Shown in pieces: positions 24,701-34,899 of a DNA stretch of 64,000 nt. The stretch's first letter is position 1. Each line of letters begins with the position of its first letter. Below the pieces are notes generated by a model. The model did no database searches. It worked only from the letters and a program-made list of their open reading frames with translations, and was not told where the DNA came from. Both the position numbers and the translations under genes were made by a program. The stretch is from Lepidodermella squamata. Lineage: Eukaryota; Gastrotricha. The stretch covers positions 3,348,001 through 3,412,000 of the forward strand of contig JBLDXI010000024.1 in assembly GCA_047495785.1 (NCBI GenBank), given 5' to 3'.

Positions 24701-27700
24701 AACTGCAACGAAAATTCAACTTACGTTAATTGTTATTACTAAGGGAAGTCTTACGGAGCCACCCAGTAACAAGCATCATAGCACTCGGAATAGACATAGC
24801 CAGTCGGACAAGTGGCTAAAAATGGCAATCGTTGCACACAGCTCACACAGCTATAAGAACTTACGTGTAGTTGGGCACTTTGAGAATGAGCACGTCTGTT
24901 GGTAACCAAAGGTTCCCGACATCTGACATACCGCTTTGGCCGTGTCTGTGCTTGAAGCCGTCGTCCATTGAGAAGCTGACTGATCGCTAATCCCCGTAAA
25001 GCTGTTCGACTTGCTGATGGAGGTGACCATATAGGCATAAGGCGCTGATCCTGAAGACGAAGCCAAGTCAAAGGAATCAGAACTTGACACGCCGGATCCA
25101 TCAGACCATTCGTAACCTCCTCCGCTAGCTGTTTCAAGCCCGATCCAAATCTTCGTTCCGCTGGACAGCAAACCAGATTGAGCCGTTATCATTCTAACAT
25201 ACATTGTTGTCATTTCAGTTTTGGGATACCACAAGTCAACATTGGCATCGAGGTTTGCACAGACAGCTTTTTTAGCATCATAAGTGCCCTCATCATCATT
25301 TGTGAGCCCTCTGAAGCAGTAAGTGCCGAACTTGGACCACCCAGTCGGACAAATAGTACATGCCGAGTTGTACTCACAAACGTACGCAGCTTGGTAGTTG
25401 AAGTTGTTATCACTCCCAACAGGCAAGTACCACACAGAGTTTCTTGTATCCCATCGCAAGAATGTGATGTAAGGGGCACTGTTCTTGTCACCGGAGATTG
25501 TTGGCTGCTTTTCCCATATCAGAAAGTCGTAGGGATCGGCGCCAGAAACGAAAGTTCCAGCGATTGAATCGTATGAAATTGGTTTTTCTGGAATAGTATC
25601 ATCCTGCCAGGTCCAAATTCCATCGGCATCGCCCGTGTAGCCATTGATCCCGATGGCTAGATTGCCACTAGACCGGCGAACCCAGTCACCCAGACCGATG
25701 AACCAATCCTTTTTCTTATCCAATAATGTTGTTACGTATCTGAACTCGCTGCTAGTATTTAGGTTCACTAGTGTGGAGCTTGCTTTTACCTTATTTCAAA
25801 GAGCTGAACGTGAACGAATTCTAGCAACGATATGCTTCAACTCACGCAATCAGCAAGTGCGTCCATGTAGCTCGCCGCAGTACTGTCAATAGAATAAGAA
25901 GATAGCCCGAATTCCTATACGAAAAGACAGCTAAAAGCTAAACCTTACCTGACAACTTTGTAACAGGAGTCGAAACATGCCGAGTACGTGAAACCATCCG
26001 GGCAAGTTGCTGTCATGAAATTACTTACCAACTTTAGAAGAAAACAAAGCGGGAGAACTTACGAGTAATTGGACACTTTTTGTAACAGGCGTACTGCGTA
26101 GCAGCCGCTGATGGGATAACATCGCCTTCGCATGCGATTTTCTGCGATGTTTATTTTTATAGATATCCCGCTGATTTACAAAGTCATACATTTCCGCTAT
26201 TCGAACACGGAGAATCATGCCAGCCGTCGAACATCATAGCAGCACATTGGCTACCGGACTGATCATTAGGCTCTAGCCCACCAGCAAGTCTCCAGTTCGC
26301 ATGGTAAGGGCTCGCCATGACCTTGCCAGCTGTGTCCCAATAGTAATCAGCTAAGAATTTTTAATTGTATTATTGATTGAACACGCAGAAATGAGCTTAC
26401 AATCGAGGTGGTTATATCCGATCCAAGCTTGGTAATTCCAAATTCGCCACAAATTGTCGAAACCTCCATTTCCAGTGTTATAGTTAACATCAAGCCCCCA
26501 AGCCCAGTAGAAAGGCTCGAACTGTTGCCTGATAGTAGCTAGGAAACCATTCTTTGCCTGGCAAATCTGTTCAGCTTTCAGCCGGTTCACATAATCATTC
26601 CCCCAGTTTCCGCCTGTTGAAACACCCGTCGAGTAGCATCTGTCGAAAATTCTCATGTTTTCGATCTTATTCCGGCTTGTGCCAGGTTTGCAAACGGGCA
26701 TTGTCGAACACGGATTCCGAATCATGCAAACCATCGGCTGGTAACTCCACCAGTAGTCGTATGTCCGCAACATAGGCCGCTTTTTGTGCTAATGAAGTCA
26801 GATTAGATGTGCTATAATTATAATCATCAATCCGGTATCTTACCGGAATCATGCAGATGAACTCAAGGTCATAACGAGGCTCGCCGCTGTACCACAAGGT
26901 GCTATCGACTTCAACGGGGGGATAAGTTTGCCAGTACCATTTGTTAATCGAATGGTCCCGATAACCACCAATCAATAGGCAAAGGTCATTCCATACGTCT
27001 ACGCTCTTGTCTACAGGCTTCTTGTCCAACTGAATATTCAGCTCGGTCGCTAGCCATTTCACGAAGTTACCCATTTTAGCCTGAGGGTCGCCCGACTCGA
27101 ACGTTGCCAGCGTAGCGCCGGCATGAGTACAGGAAGCATAAGCGTACATTGGCCGAGTTGTGTAGTCATTAAAATTCCACGATGACGGCGTGTTTACAAC
27201 AAAGTAGCAGTTGTTATCCTGCAGAAAAGTTCCACAAGGGCAGCAGTTGTCTACAGTTTGTGCTGGAAGATTACAAAATTATCAAATAATCCTAGTTCCA
27301 GCTAAAATGTCAAAATACGGGCTGATGTGAATCCGGACGGATAGGCACTAGGGTCAAGGCTGAATTTTTTATAAACACTGTCGGCCGTCCAGGTTTTCGC
27401 GTTCTGACTTGTGAACGTTTGATGACCAGCGTAGGAGTTTGTATCAGCTAGAAAATTGAATGGCATTATCACATTTTTGAACCTTGAAAGAAGTTGATAC
27501 TAACGAATAGTGCAGTCGTTTCCCGTCCAGCCATTAGGGCAGTGGCATCTTTGGGTTATGATGAATAATCACGAGCTTTAAGTTAAAATCAAGCTTACTG
27601 ATTTCCTCCGGCGACTAAGCACCAGCCACCTGGAATATTATTGCCGTAAACAACCGATGAATATTTATATATGATCAATGATCAAATACCGTTAGAACAG

Positions 27701-30700
27701 GCCGGGTGGCAGACAGCTGGTATAAAAAATAAGTCACGCTATTTCTATTGATTTTTCTGTCTACTTACCTGTCTCGCAACGTGTCCCTCGCCAGAAGTAC
27801 GGATTGCAAGTACATTGGCTGAAAAGTTGGATTCTAGCTAAACTAGTCAAAACTACACATGGGACCTACTTTGGACCTGAACAGTTGCCTCCGTTATAGC
27901 ACCAATCATCTTGGCAGTACCCTTAGACGCGAAAATGTTATTTTTCCGTGCTATCTGTTAAACTTAGGTTTACTGACATTGATCACATGCGTCGCCTTTC
28001 CACAGAAAGTCGCAAGTACAGTTGTTGAGAGCTATGCAAGTGCCATGGCTGTTGCATTCGTTCGAAGACGGACAGGCGGCCAATTTGCAGCTGGGGCCTT
28101 TCCACCCAAATGAACACTGGCAAACCTCAGGATTAACACAAGTTCCCCCATTAGCGCAACCAGTCGAGCAAACAGCTGTAATACTCAAATATATTCGTGT
28201 GAGACATTGCAAAACTAGGCTAAGTACGTGTTTGGCATTGTGCGCCAGACCATCCAGTCGGGCATTTGCATTTGTTCGGCGCGGTACAGTTGCCTCCATT
28301 TTGGCACGATGGATTGCAAACAGCTGTCGAATGTTCGAGATTATTCATGCTATCAATAGGGCAAGGATCAAACTAACGTGTCGTGCATAGTGTACCGTTC
28401 CACTTTGACGTATCACAGGTGCATACGTTAGGTAAGCTACATGTGCCACTATTCTGGCAGCTTGGATTGCAAACAGCTAAAATTCAGGCGATTTGACGCT
28501 GAACTTGATTTTTAAATGTATATACCTACCGATATCACACACAGTTCCGTTGTAGCCTGATTGGCAGGTGCACTTATTCGGAGCGGTACAATTTCCATTT
28601 ACGCACGCAGGGCTACAGATCGCTATGAATGGAACCTATCCTAGGACAATACTTCGAATTTTACTGAAATATTACGTGTGTTACAGGTCGGCCCGGTATA
28701 ATTGCCTGTACACTGGCATGTATTTAGCGCAATGCATGTCCCGCCATTGTTGCATGTTGGTACGCACGTGGCTGAAAAACGCAGTGATTTTTGCGATTGT
28801 TTAAAAATTCAATTGGTAAAACTCACGAGCTGGTGTTGTAGGTATAGCTGTGGTAATCAAATTTATATAAATAACTTTCGAGAAAAGAAGGTATTCCTTA
28901 CATGTCTCGCAGTTGCGGCCAGTATAACCAGAGGCGCATGCGCATACCTTGTTAGCGCCAGTCCCGCCGCAAGTGCCACCATTTAGACACGGGGGCAATC
29001 CATCGTTTGCCGGAGTGCCATCGTCGCAGACAGAACTGACACCGGATGCTTCACAAACAAAATTAAAGCAAACAATTTAACCCATCGTTACATTACTTGT
29101 GGAATTACTCGCTGTGGAAAATTGAATACATTTCTTCTTGGGCTGAGGACAGAGGACGATGGTTGGATCCTAATTGTTTTGGAAATACTTAATTTACTTC
29201 AAACCTGAAGAAAACCTTGGCCAACTAAAACGCGATTTTCCGGGGTTGGCACACGGGCAATTAACACTTTAATTTAATTTTTTTGAAACTTTAAGTTTTC
29301 AGAGACCTTAATAATTCAAAAAGTTGGTTAATTCATGTTTTGCTGTTGCTTCCTGCTCTCGGTTCCTCGTAGAATTAAAAGTTTTTCAGTAATGCTTTTA
29401 GGCACCCACGTTGCGATTAATTAGGACATACCGCTGCAGTATTTTCCATATCTCGTGCTAGTGCATAGACAGTACTGTCCAGCGACACAGGTTCCTCCGT
29501 TTTCGCAGTTGATATCGGTTCTGTTTTGATCACAGAAAGGCACTTCAAAAAAGCTTATTGCAAGAGCCAGGAAAATAACATCGAAGTGAAGCTTACTTAT
29601 TTCACAATAACGACCAGTGTAGTACGGTTGGCATGTGCAAGCAGTTTTTGTGCAAGTACCACCGTTCCGGCATTTGGGATAATCGTCCAGATTGGAATTA
29701 GAATTATCGTCGCAAATAACATTAGCGAAGCCAACTTGAAAGAAATAATCATGTATCTTTCATGGTGCAGAATAATTTAGTATTTGAGCTCCTTCAAAAT
29801 ATGAATTCAAATGCACCTGGCAATCGCGAAATCCACGGTCATTCAAAAGTCGAAGAAACAGAAAGGTAACCACCCATTACCACTGTCGGCCTTCGGCCTT
29901 TGACAGTTGACGGGGAAACTTCCCGTTTTTTACGCGTACGCTCATATTCTCCTCGACGTACGCACCGAACGAACGACCGAACGACTGAACACGGGCGACG
30001 ACAACGGGGAGTTTCCCCGTCATAACAGTTGTGCCGTCGTTACATATGTAACCGACAGTACCAGCTGTTAAAATGCGGATATTTAAGCCTTAAATAATTG
30101 TCACTGAATCGAATTTCAAGTGCATGCATCAATGCGAGACAATAAATCACATAATCACATAATAAATCACATAGCTAACAAAGGTATTGTTAGTCACCTC
30201 AAATCCAGTTGCAATTTGCAATTTTTATAAAGCCTGGGTTCAACTAACCGTTGTCGCATAGTACGCCGTAGCTGGGACTTGGGCAAAAGCAGCGTTTGTT
30301 AGATGATCCCCTGCAATTGCCTCCATTGCAATCGTTATCATGGTTGCACGTATCTCCCCCGCCTTGAACATTAAAAGGACAATATAAACTTCCAGTAAAT
30401 AACCAAGGTGAACTCTTCATAGTCAGGTTTTTCCATCGCCAATCGGTGAATTCTAGGGCTTATCTTAGTGGGCTGGAAAGGTTGAAAACTCTATTGCAGG
30501 TGTTGGATACAAGCTAAAACGTAGCAAGCCAGCAAAGTCCACATTTTGAAGTTTGACATGTGATAGACTGTCTGAAAATGTCATTTTTATACAACTTTCG
30601 CCCAACCGAATACAAATTTCACGGCTTTCAAAGGTTGCTCGACGCGACTGGGCTCAATACTTATAACTCATTATAACTTAAGTCATTAGCTACTAGTGCG

Positions 30701-30856
30701 AAAATTCCACGAATAGACCGCTTCGGACCAATTCCGATTGGCGATTGAAAAGCCGTGGTAAAATTGTACAGGACCCGCCGTATAACAAAGCTTACTTGCT
30801 AGAGGCGCCGATATAACCAAAAACAGGGCGCAAATCAATCCCCAAGAAGTCTTCAT
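13869..30856 (-). CDS. GML-2: complete giant secreted EGF / C-type lectin / discoidin / fibrinogen-related / sushi protein (about 4,319 aa)
   Basis: I placed 45 exons by GT-AG sites and checked every junction for phase. They sum to 12,960 nt, an open frame of 4,319 codons plus stop, so the gene looks intact. Of 44 introns, 31 are phase 1, 7 phase 2 and 6 phase 0, as expected of a protein built by module shuffling. Domain order: signal peptide (20 aa), about 11-13 EGF modules (to about residue 460), linker, about ten CTLDs (about 500-2160), three F5/8C-like modules (about 2160-2740), five FReDs, a Cys-rich module and four sushi modules. No membrane anchor is seen after the last sushi. Exon lists are in the block entries that follow. 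Alternative: the lectin and FReD halves could be separate genes. I prefer one gene because the phases match across exons 36-42 and no signal peptide or stop separates them. A pattern-recognition or adhesion role is inferred. Confidence 0.8.
15764..18771 (-). CDS. GML-2 exons 42-43: fibrinogen-related domains 1-4
   Basis: Exon 42 is 18100-18771 (FReD 1). Exon 43 is 15764-18049, 2,286 nt, holding FReDs 2-4 and a short tail. Each FReD shows 'CDM..GGWTV.QRR', 'YWLG', 'Y.AYY..F' and 'GWW' motifs. FReD 1 keeps a TYDNDTG...C stretch like the ficolin calcium-binding loop. FReDs 2-4 have replaced these acidic residues. FReDs of ficolins, tachylectin-5 and FREPs bind acetylated sugars; binding here is inferred. 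Exons 42-43 are almost identical to those of GML-3 with no net indel. Confidence 0.85.
18846..20788 (-). CDS. GML-2 exons 37-41: three F5/8C (discoidin)-like modules with a Cys-rich insert
   Basis: Exons: 20270-20788, 19710-20213, 19609-19660, 19488-19555, about 18846-19436. Each module has the discoidin pattern: an early Ser/Asp-rich loop, 'W.P' and 'D..FW.I.F' strands, a central Y.V..S core, and a late 'C' near 'GC'. Exon 39 codes a short Cys-rich link (CCDSIGICSCNCPVG), and exon 41 ends with another Cys-rich stretch ahead of the FReDs. F5/8C domains bind membrane phospholipids or glycans in known proteins. The last donor is ambiguous (GTATGA at 18845 or GTAACT about 10 nt further); both keep the frame. 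Confidence 0.65.
20848..27262 (-). CDS. GML-2 exons 18-36: about ten C-type lectin-like domains
   Basis: Exons: 26844-27262, 26401-26788, 26190-26350, 26063-26141, 25949-26009, 25846-25882, 24865-25789, 24755-24815, 24666-24702, 23662-24606, 23340-23422, 23139-23278, 23025-23084, 22772-22975, 22195-22440, 21892-22138, 21603-21838, 21330-21553, 20848-21271. CTLD-2 (26063-26788) has LEPND plus WHDSPC: mannose-type site. CTLD-10 (exon 36) has WLQGQPD plus MND: galactose-type site. CTLDs 3-6 form two repeats of a pair ([12 protein letters not shown] / WYLPVGS, then CPTGW..G.YCF), which shows internal duplication. The other CTLDs lack canonical sugar motifs. Exon 36 is joined to exon 37 only if the donor is the first GT in AAGAGTTTGT (phase 1). 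Confidence 0.8.
27319..30362 (-). CDS. GML-2 exons 2-17: EGF-like module block and linker
   Basis: Exons: 30249-30362, 29597-29734, 29432-29542, 28902-29048, 28827-28847 (21-nt micro-exon), 28676-28771, 28530-28622, 28378-28476, 28228-28323, 27978-28175 (two EGFs), 27870-27921, 27769-27818, 27690-27716 (27 nt), 27599-27629 (31 nt), 27505-27548, and linker 27319-27447. Each full module has six cysteines, often with NGGTC. The exon at 27978-28175 must use a GTCAGT donor, since the nearby GTAAAC site gives the wrong phase. Several modules carry 'NGG(T/N)C..CxCxxGxxGxxC' spacing typical of adhesion stalks. Confidence 0.75.
29860..30080 (-). repeat. GML-2 intron 2: truncated exon relic and small palindromic insertion
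   Basis: At 30033-30063 the minus strand reads like the start of GML-3 exon 3 (AGTVGYICND.T after an ACAG acceptor), then breaks off. From there to about 29909 is a GC-rich imperfect palindrome: CGGGGAAACTTCCCG near 29911 and CGGGGAGTTTCCCCG near 30005. The exon actually used by GML-2 (29597-29734) is of the GML-1 type. This looks like a recombination or insertion scar. Confidence 0.6.
30796..30856 (-). CDS. GML-2 exon 1: signal peptide
   Basis: A 61-nt exon that begins MKTSWGLICALFLVISAPLA and ends at a GTAAGC donor in phase 1. It is nearly identical in GML-3. The open frame running past the donor is intronic, since exon 2 carries on the EGF frame. Confidence 0.8.
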
Positions 30857-31160
30857 CCGCTTTTTTAGTTCACACGCTCATGCAATTAATTTGTCATAAA
30901 AGCAATTTATCTGTACTGAGCGAATGAAAGGTGGATGAATATTTTTGCAACGCTCAACTTATTGAAACCCAGTTATTAAGAAATGTTTGCCGTTAAACAA
31001 AGGAGCTCAATATTGTTTGAAAATATTTACCTTAGTTGCAAGGATACGGCCATCCGGCGCGGTCAAAAATCGTCGCGAAAGTCAAACGCGCCTGGAGTAA
31101 AATGTTTCATAATTCATTACCTTTCGCCACAAAATGTGTTATTATTCATCATGCTGTATG
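30857..31160 (-). promoter_or_regulatory. GML-2 5' flank with block conserved in GML-3 and partly GML-1
   Basis: The best-conserved part is 31019-31085: GAAAATATTTACCTTAGTTG, then CAAGGATACGGCCATCCG, then GGTCAA..ATCGTCGCGAAAGTC. It lies about 163 bp upstream of the ATG (161 bp in GML-3). Similarity to the GML-3 flank continues, more weakly, to about 32180. Core promoter elements cannot be named with confidence. Confidence 0.45.
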
Positions 31161-31930
31161 CATTACTATCCGCTATTATTATAATATATCCGCCGTTCCC
31201 GAATAGCAGCCACGGATGACTCAGTGATTCAAGAGCTGAAAAATTGCGAACAAATCCCTTCAATAAAATGTATACCCTCTGCGGGGTTTCATTAGGGGTT
31301 GCCTTGTGATACTTGCAAATTTCGTTAACCATATATCGAACATTTGATTTTCCATTTTCCATTTAATGTGATTTTCAAGTTCACAAGGGCCTACTTACTA
31401 CTTACGAATATTTCACAAGTAAATAGATTCTACCTCGCCTCGGATTGGAATGAAATGGAAAATTAAACCAGTCATTTATTGCGACAGCGACAATTTTTTA
31501 AAAGTACAATAAGAACTAGCTACCTGCTAAATAATTAAGTGTTGATCAATGCCTCCATTCTATGATCTTGCATCATAGACGCTAAAACATGCATAAGCCT
31601 ACAACTCCTATTTATTTCCGCACGCTTATTAGCAACCTGGTGCAGTTTTCACCTCCGACAAAAGCCGTGTTTATCGGAATAATCATTTCTGTTTTTTAGA
31701 GTGCGACTTGAACATGTTCAATAATTCAACGGCGATCAACTTCCCCGTCGTATTGGCTTTTTATGTATGACGGACGGTAAACAATGAATAAGTCATCGTA
31801 AACTTTCAAACGAAAAAGCCGTACTTCTTCCCGCTTGGACAATAAATTCGATTTAGATGACGGTTGATAGATTGTCCAAGTTGCAATGCGGGCAATTTAT
31901 AATATATTATAGCTAGTTAGCCATTGTTTG

Positions 31931-31994
31931 CATTTGAAAAGTTGTTATGCACTTACAAAGTTCGACTTGCAAGTGCATAACAACTTTGCAAATG
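31931..31994. repeat. Perfect-looking hairpin with 24-nt arms
   Basis: CATTTGAAAAGTTGTTATGC+ACTT at 31931-31954 pairs with its inverse complement at 31971-31994, one mismatch, 16-nt loop. GML-3's corresponding flank (about 56810-56880) lacks the second arm, so the hairpin arose after duplication or was lost there. Confidence 0.6.
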
Positions 31995-32156
31995 TCTAAT
32001 ATCGAATATTGGCATTGAGCCTAGATTCATTCACCTGTTCGATATATCAAACGCATAGAAAAAAGTCGCGTGCCTCTTCTTTGGCTAGTACTCAACTTCA
32101 TTGATGGTTCGTTAATTTGAGCTCTGAAAATAACAAACGCCGAGGTCGCGAATGAT

Positions 32157-32240
32157 ATGGGCGAAGAACTTTTAGTATCTTTACGAATCCGCGGTGGTTT
32201 CCTCCGGCCGCTTAAAAGCCGTGAAATGCTAGTTTTCCCT
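32157..32240. repeat. Left arm of inverted repeat bounding the GML-2/GML-3 spacer
   Basis: TTTACGAATCCGCGGTGGTT (from about 32179) continuing TCCTCCGGCCGCTTAAAAGC resembles the inverse complement of about 38276-38338. Translated, both arms give GGFLR.LK. The arm starts where similarity between the 5' flanks of GML-2 and GML-3 stops. Confidence 0.5.
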
Positions 32241-34899
32241 TACAATTATTGCTCGCGCGCTATTGGTCGATTCAAAAATGAACGCGGGAGTCGCATTAAT
32301 GCCGCTGCGAAACAAAATAACCGTCGACTTCACAGATTCTTGGCTAATAATGCAGACCGGCCCAAATAAGAGATCTTCATTTTCAGATGGTTTCAAGAAG
32401 ATTTTCTGTGAAAATGATTGGAACAATTTTCCAAAAAAAATCCTAAATCCATCCAGTAAAAAACCATGCTAGGACATTGATTTGGTTCGTTTTGGCAGCT
32501 TTGCGCTGAGCATGAATGGTTAAGTCGGTTGAAATCACTACCCCTTGAAATTCCCCTCCTAGTCATCTTGGAGGGGAACTTTTTTCGCCCCTCCCCAATC
32601 CTCAATATTCCCTCGAGAATGGCAGCAACCGGGATCGATGTCCCAATAACTATATGACTCTATCTACGTCGTGTGACTCGGTTAACTGGCTATCTGGGTC
32701 ATGGTCCGGCTAACCGCGGCGGCGCTAACTTTCATTACCCTCAATATGATTTCATTATTCAGAAGTAATAACGAGGTGCTTTGCTACCTTGAAGTGAGCT
32801 TAAAACGGGGAAACAGGTTTATAACTCAATTTGAACCATGATGAAAAAATCAAAAAAATTAGTTTTCAAAATAAACATGAGCAAAAATTACGGTCGCCTG
32901 ATCTGCGGCAAATCGAATGTCAAATATCAGTTTTTGGTCAATTGCGGCGTCAAACTTCATTGTTTTGACAAATAACCACTCCCATTAAAGCCTGAATAAC
33001 ACAGGCTATCGAATGATATGCGATACTTGAGTGAAACTTGTTTTTATGCAAGCGTGGCAAATTTTGCAAATTTTGACCTTAGCAAAGGGTGGGCTGTCAA
33101 ATGGGTGCGCCTTGTAAACATGAGACATTTACCGTTTGATAGAGCTTCTCGAATTACCCATTTATCATGAAAATTCGCCTCTGAACTCGCATTTGAATAT
33201 GACCCAGGACTGCAGAAGCGATATTTCGAAATTTATAGGGCTTGTTTTTTATCTCAAATTTTACCGCGAGGCTTACGGGCAAAAAATGGCAGCTGATATC
33301 GGCTTGCGGTTTTCACCCGTGGATAGCCAGTGAAATGTTGTACTAGAAATGGCTATTAAATTACGCCCGGTCGCGTCTGTATTGTCGCGAAAAAATTCAC
33401 AAAAACGTCGAAATCTCGAAATTTCAAGTTTTAAGGTGGATCCAGACAAGTTCTACCGCGCCTACTATAGGCATATAACTATGAGGGCTACGACGATGGG
33501 CTTAGTCTTGTTCGGTTCGTCTTGAAATTCTACGTCGGCCGGTGTAATGTGTTTGTGCGCACAAAACTGCTGCATGTGTTTCAAATTTGACTGAAATCAA
33601 CTAGTGTGCGAGCGCCGCCGGCACACTAAAAATAGGCTGAAAATGCGATTTACCGCGCCTCTTGTTTCTCAACCACCATGAGGGCTATGATAAGGAGGTT
33701 GGTCTCTTAAAATTCAGCGCAAAATTCGCTACATTCTACGTGCATTCAAACACGAGCGCTACCAGGATGAGGTGTCAAATAAATTGACGAAACTCGAAAA
33801 AATTGAAATTTGAATTGAAATCGATAATTTAAAAAAATTAGCAAAGGCTGTGAATTTCACCCCAATTTCAACATTTTTGACGCATTAAAATCACCGAAAT
33901 AGATCGCCGAAAATTCAAGAGAAAATCGTCAATAAAAAGCATGCAAAAATTAGACGCAAAATATAGCTGAACTTGATAATGAAAACAAAAGGGTGGTTGT
34001 TATCACCATCTTCGATCCTGAACATAGCTTTTTTCAGGTGGAATTTGAAATTGGAATATCAATAAATTTTAGATAAAACCGAGATGAATACCAGCCTTCA
34101 ATGAAACGTCCAAGAGCTCGGCTGTTATATTTTTATTTCTCTTATTTTCATGTTACTCTGCTATTTCAACTCAGCAACAAAAAATCAGCAACGTGGCCTA
34201 TGAAGTGCTATAATAAAAATAATAAAAAGGAGGAAAATAGCTGCAAATTCATTTTATCGAATGAAGAGAAAAAACAAGCTCGATTTTATCAAATGTTATC
34301 ATCAGGCCAGCGAGGAAAGTAGGCCGGCCAACCTGCCAGGGACGCAGTATATTTGTAAAAGAAATTTGCCGCTTGCTCGCTATGCTCGCTCGCGAACACC
34401 TATTCTATTTCATATAATCGAGTATCGAGAGCGCTGATTTGCGAATTCCGTTTTCCCACTATTTTTTTGCCCCCGTTTAGCCTTAAATAGCCATTTGATT
34501 GGGAACTTTCCTAACTTTAGTAATAATAACATTTTTTTCTAACTGTGTTTTCCGAGCGAAGCGAGCTATTTCAAGAGATTTTTGCAGCAAGGATGGCCTG
34601 AAAATGCTCAAAATCTCGTACAATTTTAAAAATAAACTACAAAATCGACCTTAATTCGAAGTGAAATCTATAAAGGACTTGAAACTTATCACCATTTAAT
34701 GGAGAAAATTTATTTTTCCAAGTTTGTTACGAATGAAGTTTTCAACTCAAGTTAATACTTCTGTTCTACTCTGAAAGCCGAGCGCAAACTTCAAATTAGC
34801 ATGTGCTGTGGTTATAGCGAGCGAAGCGAGCTTAGCTGAAGACATTTTGCCGTATAAACGGCTGAAAATAGCATTTGCTACACTCATTTTACGATACAA
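32241..34899. other. Spacer without supported genes
   Basis: AT-rich DNA. A degenerate direct repeat built on TTACCGCGCC...ATGAGGGCTA occurs around 33455-33530 and 33650-33745. GAGCGAAGCGAGC occurs near 34552 and 34820. The open frame at 32263-32472 may belong to a degenerate element related to 37996-38352. No protein domain was recognised. Confidence 0.4.
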
